Positions 1-11,729 of a DNA stretch of 64,000 nt are shown here, one piece after another; the stretch's first letter is position 1; each line of letters opens with the position of its first letter. The notes below the pieces were generated by a model, which saw nothing but the letters and a program-made list of their open reading frames with translations, was not told where the DNA came from and made no database searches. Origin of the DNA: Cynocephalus volans (lineage: Eukaryota > Chordata > Mammalia > Dermoptera > Cynocephalidae); NCBI RefSeq assembly GCF_027409185.1, contig NC_084460.1, positions 150,743,569 to 150,807,568 on the forward strand. The letters are read 5' to 3'. A program made the position numbers and the translations under genes.

Positions 1-260
1 ATATCTTTTTTTAGTTTTTTAATTTTGTTTTTAATTGAAAAATAATAATTGTGTATATTTATGGGGTACAGTGTGATATTTTGATGCATGTATGCATTGT
101 GGAATGAGCAAAGTAGGCTAATTAACATATTCATAACCTTATATATTTATCATTTCTTCATGGTGAGAACATTTAAAATCCACTCTTTTAACAATTCGTA
201 ATATACAATACACCCTGCTGTGCAATAGATCACTGCAACTTACTCTTCCTAAATTAGACT
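1..260 (-). repeat. Old L1 3'-end fragment
   Basis: The sequence resembles the reverse complement of a mammalian L1 (L1MA/L1PB-like) 3' UTR, with the typical TATATTTATGGGGTACA stretch. The left edge is cut by the window. Confidence 0.6.
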
Positions 261-1792
261 TTTTAAAGTCACTCTGTCCCACTAGACAAATATCAAGTCT
301 ATTTTGTCTCTCTCCAAATATCCAGGAAGAGTGCCTGGCACAGAGTAGGCACTTCACATTTGTGGAATGAAAGAACAGCTAGATTTGCTCATGAATTTGT
401 GAATGCTATTTACAATGAGGGTCATTCAATTCTTGGATGAAACTCACAAACTGTGGTGGTACTTGCTATTATTTTATATACTCTAGTGGGTCTTTCCAGA
501 GCGCTACATATTGAAATTGGTTTACTTAGCATTACATGGATTCCTAGTTGTAGTGTGGAGGATCAAATAGTTAAAAGCAACTAGTTACATGTAAACATTT
601 AGGGGAACCAGATGCACAAAAATTCTAATGTTCCCTACCAAAGAAAAATTGTGTCACACACATTTATGAACCTATGCTAGAAAATGGAAACACTAGTTTC
701 TGAGAAGATAATGTAAAATGGAAAGAAAAGTCAGTGCAGGCAGTGGAAATCCATGTTCCAATATGAGAACTCAGCATTCCTTCAGCATGGGAAAGTGAAT
801 CTGTGTTGCAACATCTCCACACTGTGGCCAGATCCAGAATCGTTTACCGCTCTGTGGAACACATGCTTTTCAGGTCATGAGGTTAATGCTCTCAAGCATT
901 TATTCAATACTAAATGAAACTAATTTGAATAGTCTCCTGAAAATTCATCTTAGTCCAAAATTTTATTAGTAGCCCTTAATCATCATGGCTTCATATAACA
1001 TTGGCACAGTTTACTGTGGCTTCTTTTCTAATGGTCCGTACCTGTCTTCTCAACCCACACATAACCAAAAGCAATTTTTTAAAATTCAAGTACATTATTT
1101 AGAAGAAAAAAAAGGGAGAACTATACAATACCTCACTTTCTTTATTCTAACAGTAAGTTCCCTTAGTAACCATTACCCACTTCCCCAGAAATTTATTTGA
1201 TCTTCAATAACTTGTGATGCTAACCTGCGTTAAGCTTAAATCATACACAGTTTTTTCAAAACTTTGTGCCATTAAATTGAATATCTAAGATCTACTGTTT
1301 TCATATGTACTCACTTCAAAGGGCCTTTGTGCATAACCCTCTTTTTCTAGTATTAAGTGTGAAGTAAAGAGATTTCCTATATAAAGGAATAAGAAAAAAA
1401 AATCTAGCTAAATTTCCCAATCCTCCTATCAAACATTTTTGACAATAAAATTATTTGGGTTGAAATGAACTCTCATAGCAACTGACACTTGATAATGGGT
1501 TTGACTGCTTTGCTTAAAAAACATTAATCTGTAAAATCCTTTGATTGACGTGTCAGTTACTAATTTTACCATGTAATAGAGAAAAGGTATTACTGTATTA
1601 ACTAAAAATCATTCATTCCTTCTTCCTTCATCCAACACTGACAACATTTTTTGTTAGATTCTATAAATGGCACAGCAAAGATTTTCCCTTAGTGTGTACC
1701 TCCTAGAGGGCAAGAACAATGTTATCACCTGATGATATTTCCTTATCAGTTCCTAATATAGTTTGATGTCCATAGTGGAAATCCGATAATGA
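261..1792. other. AT-rich intergenic DNA
   Basis: I see no gene here. A short L2-like piece (GTGCCTGGCACAGAGTAGGC) is at about 333-352; the rest has no recognisable feature. Confidence 0.5.
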
Positions 1793-1810
1793 TTAAAATA
1801 ACTGAAACGG

Positions 1811-1980
1811 GGGCCGGCTCATGGCTCACTCGGGAGAGTGTGGTGCCAATAACACCAAGTCCACGGGTTCGGATCCTATATAGGGATGGCCGGGTAGCTC
1901 AGTGGCTGAGTGTGGTGCTAACATCAAGCCAAGGGTTAAGATCCCCTTACCAGTCATCTTAAGAAAAATTTTAAAAAATT
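1811..1980 (+). mobile_element. CYN-type SINE, dimer
   Basis: Two tRNA-like units are joined. The first has B box GGTTCGGATCC at 1866-1876. The second starts near 1888 with TAGCTCAGTGGCTGAG, very close to a tRNA A box, and ends CCTTACCAGTCATCTT plus an A-rich tail. Imperfect target duplications are at 1793-1808 and 1981-1997 (AATAACTGAAAC versus AATAATTGAAAC). It belongs to the colugo tRNA-Ile-derived CYN family. Confidence 0.85.
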
Positions 1981-2336
1981 TTAAAAATAATTGAAACAGG
2001 CAAGCAATTTTTTAATCATTATATTATGTGTTTGTCCTTGTATAGTATAACACTGAGTCATGTATAATGTGTTAATATAACATGTGACTTTTACTTAATC
2101 CTCTAATTTTTCAGGGTTTCTCATTTCTCATGTGTCAAATAATGCAAGTTAATTTTCCTCAAAGCCTCCTTCAGATACAGGATGCTATGATGACTCTGCA
2201 TGTGAAAATAATAATTGAACAAATATAAATTTTTTTTTTAATAGTTCTCTTCTCCTTCTTTTTCTTTCTTTTTTTTTTTTTTAATTTTATTTTGTCGATA
2301 TACATTGTGGCTGATTATTGCTCCCCATCACCAAAA

Positions 2337-2370
2337 CCTCCCTCCCTTCTCCCTCCCCCCCTCCCCCCCA
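2337..2370 (-). other. G-rich tract in L1 3' UTR (G-quadruplex candidate)
   Basis: The plus strand is almost pure C/T with runs of 3 to 7 C, so the L1 sense strand has several G runs with short loops. Such tracts are typical of mammalian L1 3' UTRs. Confidence 0.6.
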
Positions 2371-2445
2371 ACAATGTCCTTTCTGTTTGCTTGTCGTATC
2401 AACTTCAAATAATTGTGGTTGTTATATCTTCTCCCACCCCCCGGT

Positions 2446-2450
<5 letters not shown>

Positions 2451-2493
<43 letters not shown>
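2451..2493 (+). repeat. (GT)n microsatellite
   Basis: About 21 uninterrupted GT units lie within the L1 3' UTR. Apparent ORFs here (VCVCVC) are artefacts. Confidence 0.97.
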
Positions 2494-2496
<3 letters not shown>

Positions 2497-2510
2497 TTAT
2501 ATATTAATTT

Positions 2511-4654
2511 TTAGCTCCCACCAATAAGTGAGAACATGTGGTATTTCTCTTTCTGTGCCTGACTTGTTTCACTTAATATAATTCTCTCAAGGTCCATCCA
2601 TGTTGTTGCAAATGGCAGTATTTCATTCGTTTTTATAGCTGAGTAGTATTCCATTGTGTAGATGTACCACATTTTCCGTATCCACTCATCTGATGATGGG
2701 CATTTGGGCTGGTTCCAACTCTTGGCTATTGTAAAGAGTGCTGCGATAAACATTGGGAAACAGGTATACCTTCAACTTGATGATTTCCATTCCTCTGGGT
2801 ATATTCCCAACAGTGGGATAGCTGGGTCGTATGGTAGATCTATCTGCAATTGTTTGAGGAACCTCCATACCATTCTCCATAGAGGCTGCACCATTTTGCA
2901 GTCCCACCAACAATGTATGAGAGTTCCCTTTTCTCCGCAGCCTGGCCAGCATTTATCGTTCATAGTCTTTTGGATTTTAGCCATCCTAACTGGGGTGAGA
3001 TGGTATCTCAATGTGGTTTTGATTTGCATTTCCCGGATGCTGAGTGATGTTGAGCATTTTTTCATATGTCTGTTGGCCATTTGGATAACTTCCTTAGAGA
3101 AATGCCTACTTAGCTCTTTTGCCCACTTTTTAATTGGGTTGCTTGTTTTCTTCTTGTGAAGTTGTTTGAGTTCCTTATATATTCTGGATATTAATCCTTT
3201 GTCAGATGTATATTTTGCAAATATTTTCTCCCACTCTGTTGGTTGTCTTTTAACTCTTTTAATTGTTTCTTTTGCTGTGCAGAAGCTTTTTAGTTTGATA
3301 TAATCCCATTTGTTTATTTTTCCTTTGGTTGCCCGTGCTTTTGGGGTCGTATTCATGAAGTCTGTGCCCAGTCCTATTTCCTGAAGTGTTTCCCCTATGT
3401 TTTCTTTAAGAAGTTTTATTGTCTTAGGGTGTATATTTAAATCCTTAATCCATTTTGAGTTGATTTTAGTATACGGTGAGAGGTATGGATCTAGTTTCAT
3501 TCTCCTGCATATGGATATCCAGTTATCCCAGCACCACTTGCTGAAGAGGCAGTCCCTTCCCCAGTGAATAGGCTTGGTGCCTTTGTCAAAGATCAGATGG
3601 CAGTAAGTGTGTGGGTTGATTTCTGGATTCTCTATTCTATTCCATTGGTCAGTGTGTCTGTTTTTATGCCAGTACCATACTGTTTTGGTTATTATAGCTT
3701 TGTAGTATAGCTTAAAGTCAGGTAGTGTTATGCCTCCAGCTTTATTTTTTTTGCTGAGCATTGCTTTGGCTATTCGTGGTCTTTTATTGTTCCATATAAA
3801 TGTCTGAATAGAATAGTTTTTTCCATTTCTGAGAAAAATGTCTTTGGAATTTTGATGGGGATTGCATTGAATTTGTATATCACTTTGGGTAGTATGGACA
3901 TTTTTACTATGTTGATTCTTCCAATCCAAGAGCATGGAATATCTTTCCATCTTCTTGTATCCTCTCTAATTTCTCTCAGCAGTGGTTTGTAGTTCTCATT
4001 ATAGAGATTTTTCACCTCCTTGGTTAACTCAATTCCTAAGTATTTTATTTTTTTGGTGGCTATTGTAAATGGGCAGGCTTTCTTGATTTCTCCTTCTGCA
4101 TGTTCACTATTGGAGAAAAGAAATGCTACTGATTTTTGTGTGTTGATTTTGTATCCTGGTACTGTGCTGAAATCATTTATCAATTCCAACAGTTTTTTTG
4201 TAGAGGTTTTAGGCTGTTTGATATATAGGATCATGTCATCTGCAAACAGGGACAGTTTGACTTCATCTTTTCCAATCTGGATGCCCTTTATTTCCTTCTC
4301 TTCTCTGATTGCTCTGGCTAGTACTTCCAACACTATGTTGAATAGGAGTGGTGAGAGTGGGCATCCTTGTCTGGTGCCTGTTCTTAAAGGAAAAGCTTTC
4401 AGCTTTTCCCCATTCAGGATGATATTGGCAGTGGGTTTGTCATATATGGCTTTAATTATGTTGAGATACTTTCCCTCTATACCTAACTTATAGAGGGTCT
4501 TTGTCATGAATGAGTGCTGAACTTTATCAAATGCTTTTTCAGCATCTATAGATATGATCATATGGTCCTTGTGTTTGAGTTTATTAATATGGTGTATCAC
4601 ATTTATTGATTTGCGTATGTTGAACCAACCTTGCATCCCTGGGATGAATCCCAC
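2511..4654 (-). pseudogene. LINE-1 ORF2 (reverse transcriptase) remnant
   Basis: The frame from 4654 to 3770 contains the RT active-site motif FADDM and neighbouring L1 motifs ([16 protein letters not shown]). A frameshift in the 3770-3950 overlap moves reading to the frame ending at 2772. An in-frame stop at 2774-2772 follows, and the same frame continues to the natural end at 2511. The N-terminal endonuclease part is absent because of 5' truncation. Confidence 0.92.
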
Positions 4655-4849
4655 TTGATCGTGATGAATAACTTTACGTATGTAAAATTCAAGTTCATAA
4701 AGTATGACCAGGAGTTTATTGATGGGTAACTCACATATGGGAAGGATTGGATGGATGATGATCCAAACATGTGCAGCTGCACCCTCATGCTATCTGGAGG
4801 GTAGCAGGGTTTTACAAAGGCACTTGGGGACAGAAACATAAAAGCAGGC

Positions 4850-5267
4850 TGCTGTGGATTGAACATCCCTCAAACTCACTGAAGCTTAATCCCCATTGTA
4901 ACTGTTGAAGGTGGGAAATCCTATTATGATAATTGAAAGGTGGGGACTTGAAGAGGTGATTAGATTGTGAGAACCATGTCATAGTGAATGGATTAATCCA
5001 TTTGATGGTTTAATGGTGGTTGTGGGCATCGTTTGATGGTTTTAAAAGGAGAGCACGTGAGAAGCCCTCTCTCTCTCTGCTTCAGTCTGTCTCACAATGT
5101 GATACCTTGTGTCCTTGAAGTCACCACCAAAGAAGGGCCTCACCATAGATGTGTTCCTGGACTTTTGATTTTCCAGGCTCCAAAACGATAATCAATAAAT
5201 ATTGTTTGTTTACAAATTACCCATTTTCAGGTATTTATGTTAAAAACAAAAGAAATGGATTAATACA
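4850..5267 (+). mobile_element. MaLR solo LTR (MST/MLT1-like)
   Basis: It starts TGCTGTGGATTGAAC, has an AATAAATATT poly(A) region and the TTACCCATTTTCAGG stretch, and ends TTAATACA. These are standard MaLR LTR landmarks. No internal sequence and no clear target duplication are present. Confidence 0.8.
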
Positions 5268-5588
5268 TAGTCAAAAGGAAGTATGTCTGAATAAATATGT
5301 TAATGTGCTCAACCTCTGGATGTTTTATGATCAGTTATCATTTAACTTAAAGTACCACCAGTGTCAACAGGAAAGCTTTGATCTTTATCTTTTTAGCCTA
5401 GCTTTTCAGTCATTGTCTTGACCCTGCTTGGCTTGCTTCAGTCTACTGTATAACACTCTAGGATAGCTTATGTATGGGGTCCTAGAAAGAACAAGTAAAG
5501 CTAAAAGGGATCAAAAATGTGGAGTCAGTATTGTGTGCATTCCCACAAGTAATATTATTGCTGTTAAAAAGATAAACTGAGTCACAAT

Positions 5589-6102
5589 TGTTGGGCCTTA
5601 AAAACTAACGCCACCTTAAGTGACATTACAAACGGCGCCATTATGGGCCCACAAGGGTGTATTAATGTGGCAGCCTAAGACGGCACCGGGAGGAAGTAGG
5701 GTGGGGGTGTCTGCGGGAACCTTGCCTTAGCCCTTATTGGCCAAATACGCGCTTCCCGCTCGAGGTTGCAATAGCTAGGCATTGAGACAGGATGCATGCT
5801 CTCTTGACCTTTAAGGTGATAAGATTATGTAAAAAACCTCCCTGCCCCATTTGCCTTTAAAAGCAAGTGCTTGTGTGGTAATAAACGGAACTGCTCGACA
5901 GAACCCCCGCCGTGTCTGAGTGTCCTTTAACAGGGCTCTTTTTGGGGGGCCGGTGGCTGTGCTCACCTCTCTTCACGGCTCTCTTCCCCCGTCTCCTTCC
6001 AAAGGGGACAGGAGGGAAAGAGGAATCCCAGGCCATTTGCTTGCCCACTGAAAGGAACAAGGCTAGGGCTGTTCAGGTCAGCTGGCGGGGGACCCGACAA
6101 CA
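5589..6102 (+). mobile_element. CpG-rich solo LTR of an endogenous retrovirus
   Basis: The 514-bp element begins TGTTGGGCC and ends CCCGACAACA, imperfect inverted ends of retroviral LTR type. TTTAAAAG at about 5857 can serve as a TATA box and AATAAA is at 5880-5885, giving a U3-R-U5 layout. About 19 CpG dinucleotides remain by eye, far more than in the MaLR LTRs nearby. The ORFs in it are not genes. No matching target duplication was seen and I cannot name the family. Confidence 0.75.
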
Positions 6103-6107
6103 GTAAA

Positions 6108-6500
6108 AATTTATAGAGTTTATTTGAGTAAACAGTGATTTATAAGTCAGGCAGCTCCAAACCAAAAGATGTTTTATGTTCCATTGAAGAAGTGTTAAAG
6201 ACAGGCTTTTATAGAGTGGATATGAATGTAAAACAAGAAACTATTAAATTGGTTACAGTTATAAAATTACCTTATTTAGACTATTCCACTAGGAAATGTC
6301 TAGTTATATATAAACCAGTTGGCTGATTGGTTGAGCTTAAGTTTTGTTTTTCCCTAATATGAGCATTTACAAGAAATAATCCAAGTTAAGTTTTCTTTAT
6401 GTTTACAAATCAAACAAGGTTAAGGTCAATTGTGAGGCCTAACTGGTTTTGTCTACTCAGGGATTTTTCAGGCCTAAACTTCATTTTAATTTACTTTAAC
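6108..6500. repeat. Degenerate interspersed repeat, LTR-like
   Basis: The sequence starting TTTGAGTAAACAGTGATTTA looks like an antisense, decayed retroviral LTR piece abutting the CpG-rich LTR. Family assignment is uncertain. Confidence 0.35.
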
Positions 6501-7240
6501 ATGGTTAATATTTATTGAGTTTGTAATTATGCTTTATACAAATCGAATCATTTTATGCACATGTTGTCAATTTAACAATCTATCCTCATTTTAGTTTATG
6601 CTTTTGTGTCTCATTTAAGAGATACTTTTTTATCTTGTGGTTATATATGTTCTCTATTTTCTTATAAGAGACTACAAATTCTGTTTTTCACATTTAGATC
6701 ATTAAACTAAATTGAGATGATTTCTATAAGAGTTGAGTGTTAACTTTTTTTTTCCATATGGCTCATCAGTGGTATTAATAGCCAACATTTTTTCTATTAA
6801 GCCTGACATTCTCTTTCTGTGAACTTGAAATTTAATCCATTTACATTTATTTTTGCTACCAATATATTTGAACTTATTGCTAACATTTTATATTGTTCTT
6901 TTTGATTGCCCTGCTTTCTTCACAAATTTTTACCTCATTTTCTGCTAACTTTGTGTTTCTCCTTTCATTTTGCATTCTAGATATTTTAAATTTAATTTAT
7001 TTTAGTGGCTACCCTTACAACTGTAACATGTATGATTACATAAATTCTAAAGTTTATCAATACCTCTATCCTTCTGCTGAAAAACTAAAGGATTTTAAGT
7101 GTCTTTTTGGCCTTGTTTTCATGAAAGAAACTCTAAATAGATCTGCTACTTCTTTACAGCATGTATCTTAAACTTTTCAATAGTATGGCTGTTTGATTAT
7201 ATATTTTCCAATAGATTATAAACTCCTTTAGGGTATACAT
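6500..7240 (-). repeat. Old L1 ORF2 fragment
   Basis: T-rich sequence with pieces such as CATATGGCTCATCAGTGGTA resembles the reverse complement of an ancient L1 ORF2. It is heavily decayed. Confidence 0.45.
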
Positions 7241-7262
7241 ACATCCTCCTCATTTGGGAGAC

Positions 7263-8109
7263 TGTGATAGTTAATTTTATGTGTCAACTTAAGTGGGGCC
7301 ATATGTTGCCCAGATTAAATATTGATTCTGGGTGTGTCACTGAGAGCATTTCTGGATGAGTTTAGCATTTGAATGGGTGGACTCAGAAAAGTACATGGCC
7401 CTCCTCAGTGTGGTCAGGTATCATTCAATCTGTTGAGAGCCTAAATAGAACAAATGGCAGAGGAAGGTGGAATTTCCCCCTTTTTTCCTGCCTCACTATT
7501 TAAGCTAAGACATCTGATGGAGTTTGGATGTGTTGTCCCCTCCAAAACTCATGTGGAAATTTGATCCCCAATGTGGCAGTGTTGGAAACTGATTGAGTCA
7601 TGGGGGTGGATCCCTCATGAATGGATTAATGCTCTCCCCAAGAAAGGGGGGATTAATGAGTGAGTTCTCACTCTATTAGTTCCCATGAGAGCTCGTTGCT
7701 TAAAAAGACCCCGGCACCTTCTCTCTCTCTCATGCTTCATCTCACCATGTGATCTGCTTGTACCCGCTGGCTCCCTGCCACTTTCTGCCACGAGTAGAAA
7801 CAGCCTGAGGCCCATGCCAGATGCAACTGTCCCAGAATCATAAGCCAAATAAACCTCTCTTCTTTATAAATTACCCAGTTTCAGGTATTCTGTTATAGCA
7901 ACACAAAATGGACTAAAATAACATCTCATCTCATCTTATCCTGCCCTTAAATGGAATAAACCACTGACTTTCCTAGGTTTCCAGCTTGCAGATGGCAAAT
8001 CATGGGGTTTCTCAGCCTCCACAATTGCATGAACCAATTCTTTAAAATAAATATGTATATATATAAATCTCCTATTGGTTCTGTTTCTCTGGAGAACCTC
8101 AACTAATAA
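7263..8109 (+). mobile_element. MLT2-type (ERVL) LTR, split by a MaLR LTR
   Basis: It starts TGTGATAGTTAATTTTATG and ends TTCTCTGGAGAACCTCAACT plus AATAA, the well-known MLT2 ends. The element is interrupted at 7515-7920 by a younger MaLR LTR; without it the LTR is about 440 bp. Confidence 0.82.
7515..7920 (+). mobile_element. MST/THE1-type LTR nested in MLT2
   Basis: The LTR starts TGATGGAGTTTGGATGTG and has AATAAACCTCT near its 3' end. It is flanked by the 5-bp direct repeat ACATC (7510-7514 and 7921-7925), the length expected for ERVL-MaLR integration. Confidence 0.88.
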
Positions 8110-9539
8110 AGTGACTATCTATACAAAATGCTGTACTATTTCTGCATTGCTCTTTAGGGAGGAATTGATATCTCTAATATCTCTCTAAACTGTGTAATTA
8201 TATGAAGAAGTGCATTACTTATATTAAATGGGATTTTAAATTTAAAATTTTTGAATTACCAAGATAATTTTCTCACTGAAATCACAAGTAGAATATAAAA
8301 AAAAATCTATTAATATATAAATGTAGACATAAATAATTTCATTAACTAAAAAGGTCTATCCAAATATTATAATTATGATATTAGAAATACAGTTTTCAAA
8401 TTATTAAACCAAATCTTATATGTAATCATTATAATCATCATGGAGGATTTGCTGCACCACTAAATATTTCCCAATACCAGAGGCACTATACAAATATATC
8501 TACGTTACAAGTTGTTGAAGTATATATACCACATTCATGGAACACAATAAAATTCAGAATTTAAAATAACTGTTATTGAATAATTGATTATATTAACAAA
8601 TGCCAACTTTGCAGTTTGAAGACATGCCCCCTTTAAAGAACATAACAAGGAAATTCATTTCCCATGAAGCACAGAAGACCTGCAACGATGGTTAAATTTT
8701 ACCTCTATTTCTAATATCAATTGATCAGAAATGGTGCCTCGAAACAGGAATTCAAGGATGTGTGACCTCCTTTGAGCTCAGAGGGAAAGAATGAAGAGAT
8801 TGATTATTGGTGTTTTCTATGGGCTGGAGGTAAATCAGGGAAGAGGAGTTTTGGAATCAAGTATTTACCAACCCTATTGTAGATCACTAGACATTTACAT
8901 TTTACAAAACGTTTTCTTCCCACTTCCACCATCTTGTCTTGCAATCTAAATCTCTCCTTATTTATATATAAATTGTTAGCAGTTTCTTCAGAATACTTAC
9001 TTTCCAGCAAAATAATGGTTATTTCTTGAGGGAAAAATCTCTTTTTTTTCAGAGTTGCAAAAGACAGAGTAGCATTCCCCAACTTAGTCACAGCAGCTAA
9101 CCATCATCCATCTTCAGTATAATATTAATGAAGAGGAATTGTGAGGCCAACCCAGAGAACATCAACTTGGAAAAGAGAAACCAGGATGATGTGGATAACA
9201 ACAGTGCCAAAAAGAAAAAAAGAAAAATTGCTGATTCAGTGTTCCTCCCCTTGCCTCTGTCCAGTGACTCCTGACTGGTGACTAAAATCCCCCTGGCGGC
9301 AGCCACCAGCACAGCTGTAGCTCCCTCTGCTGGCGTTTACCCTTGTACTCTCCCTGGTGTCCTCCCACGGCTAGCCCTTCCTGACTTAGATGATTCCCCT
9401 CATCACAATCCTAATTGTCTTTGTGGTGGACCTGTCAATCAAAAGAGAACATAACAAATCTCATTCAGAAAGACATGGCACTTAACAGAAAGATTTACCA
9501 TTGTGCCTCTTTAAATAATCGACTCCCCTACTGCACTTA
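8110..9539. other. AT-rich intergenic DNA
   Basis: I see no gene. A short GC-richer patch at about 9280-9400 is unassigned. Confidence 0.45.
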
Positions 9540-9690
9540 TTTTATTTATTAAATTCTAAATACACACAATTCCCAGTTAGTTTGCTTTACTATAGTAATT
9601 ATTTAACTATGTGTATGTATGTCAAAATGTCATGTTTTACACCTTAAATATATACAATCAATTAAAATAATAAATAAAATGCATCCATGT
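9540..9690 (+). repeat. Old L1 3' end
   Basis: It contains TCATGTTTTACACCTTAAAT followed by ATATACAATCAATTAAAATA, the common terminus of ancient L1 elements, and an A/T-rich tail. Confidence 0.55.
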
Positions 9691-11720
9691 CATTGAATTC
9701 TATATCCACTAATATCTGTTTACATATTTATAAACAAGCTCCTCTGTACAATTAGCAATTTTACTTGTACTCCTTTAATTTATACTTTTTTCCAGTTGTC
9801 TCATAGAATTTTATGTGATATATTTGGTACTTAAAAGACATACTGATCTCACAAGAAAATGGAAAAAAAAGACATTGATCACTGTACAATACTTCTATGC
9901 CACAAAAATATAATCATAATTTCTAAAAACTTCCCCACAATATTTTAAGTGCTAAAAAATTTCTCCTGGATCAAGTTATTATAATTTTTAGTATTATGTA
10001 ATTGATCAAAACAACATAACTAGTTCATACATTTTACTGTAAATCCATAATTTACTGAGATGGATTAATATTGTTATTGCTTGAATAAGCCAAGGTTTGT
10101 CATCAATTCTATTCCTATTTTTTGTTTTTTGGATATATGCATGAAAAGTCATTCTTACATTAATAAGTAGAGAGGAATAAAATTACAACGTCACCCCATA
10201 TTTGAACACATTTCTAATTCAGACTTGCACATTTTAATGTATACAAATTTTACATCAAAAGGAAAAAAAGCATTGTAATTTTTTGTCAAGATTTTTTTTT
10301 AATGAATAGTCTAGCAGATAAAAACTTAATTGAGTGTTTTCTTAAATTTTCTTGAAATCAAATAATTTTAAAGGAAGTTTAGCAACTAGGTGACTTGCAA
10401 AACTTTTGTTGAACAATCATGGTACGATTCCCTTTCCCTACACCAACATCAATAATTCAAAGTTCTCTTTGTTTAGCACCCAAAGGTTTTTATACCACAG
10501 GACAATGCACTATAGTGAAATTCAGGAGGGGTGAGAAGTAGCGGGTTTTTCTTTTGTAAAATGGGAGGGTGATAACTGTGAAAGGAAAGTTGAAAAAAGA
10601 AATGGTACAATGCCCAGACCCACAGGCACAGTCAAGTTAGGGAGAGTGCAGAGGAGGTTAAGGATCAGGAAACTGATTGCCTTAAAACTCTTCATATCAG
10701 CTTAGTTTTTCAGAAAGTCTCCAGGTCTCCTGAGAAGCACTGTATGTTTCCCAGCTGGAAGTCCATGACTATAAAGCCAATTCTATGACATACACAAAGA
10801 ACACACAGAGCAAAGTGCTGGCCACAAGATGTCACTAAGTTTCCACATCCTACTTGAAGATGCTATTACAAGCTTCTTTCCTTCAAAATAATCAGCAGCA
10901 GCATTGGGTTCCGAGGAAGATAGATGAAGTACTTTGATTCCTTAATTATTAAAAAAACGTGACAGGGAAAGAAGGGACAATGAAGAAAGACAAAGTAGTG
11001 TTGCAATATCATCACATGCTATCTGGCTGTTTACAGATTTGTTTCTAGGGAAATGTAATCCGATGAACACATTTAAATGGAATTATAATTGCATAATTTG
11101 AAGTAGGTACTCTAAAATGGAAAAACTGCTGTAAACAGGAATGTCTTATTAAAATCTTCAGAAAATCAAAACAAACTATCCATTAGAGCAAATTTACCTT
11201 AGAAAATAAAATGTACCTGTTTATTCATCTACATGGTTCTATGTAGCTCCTAAAACTTGTTATTATTCAAAATCACTTAGTTTTGAAAAAAATTATCTAT
11301 TGTTTAGTCATTCAAGAGTGTTGTATATTTATAGTGTTTATTGTACTGTCTGTATCATAAGAAGTAGTCTATTGGTATGCTGAATTGGTTACAGGTGAAA
11401 GTTAAACTCATACAGATTAATATTGATTAAAATAACCAAAATTTCTCAAAGTTCAAGATTTTTAATATGTGCGTTCTCAGTCAAAATTAGATATCAAGTT
11501 ATGAGTATTAGTTGTAATTCTTTCCTCAGCATTCAAGCATTGTTTCATAAATGTTCTAAACCACATTATTGTATATGTTAAGAGCATTTAACTAATCATT
11601 CTAACTCTGGCATAAGTAGACGCTAATGTCAAACTAAAATAATGTTCAGGCAATTCCTACCAGTAAAATATCATTTTACCTGGAACATGAACAAAATAAT
11701 TTTTGTTGCTGTTTTTTATT
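9691..11720. other. AT-rich intergenic DNA
   Basis: I recognise no gene or named repeat in this stretch. Confidence 0.4.
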
Positions 11721-11729
11721 TTTCTCTTC

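Larger units (their letters stand above)
2230..4690 (-). mobile_element. 5'-truncated LINE-1 with ORF2 remnant and 3' UTR
   Basis: On the minus strand the L1 runs from about 4690 (5' truncation) to an A-rich tail at about 2283-2230. It carries the reverse-transcriptase part of ORF2 onward, the ORF2 end (SLIGGS then stop at 2511), a G-rich 3' UTR and a CA repeat. ORF2 is broken, so the copy is dead, but similarity to active mammalian L1 is high enough that it is fairly young. No clear target duplication was found. Confidence 0.93.

Noticed and set aside
1882-1950. Possible functional tRNA gene
   Set aside because: The A and B boxes belong to a SINE with an A-rich tail and target duplications; the cloverleaf is decayed.
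2292-2507. Frame ending in Val-Cys repeats
   Set aside because: It is produced by the GT microsatellite and L1 3' UTR.
4020-4493. 157-codon plus-strand frame
   Set aside because: It is antisense to the L1 reverse-transcriptase region, a shadow of that frame.
5857-6106. Two overlapping small frames at 5.9-6.1 kb
   Set aside because: They lie within the solo LTR (R-U5 region) and show no protein similarity that I recognise.
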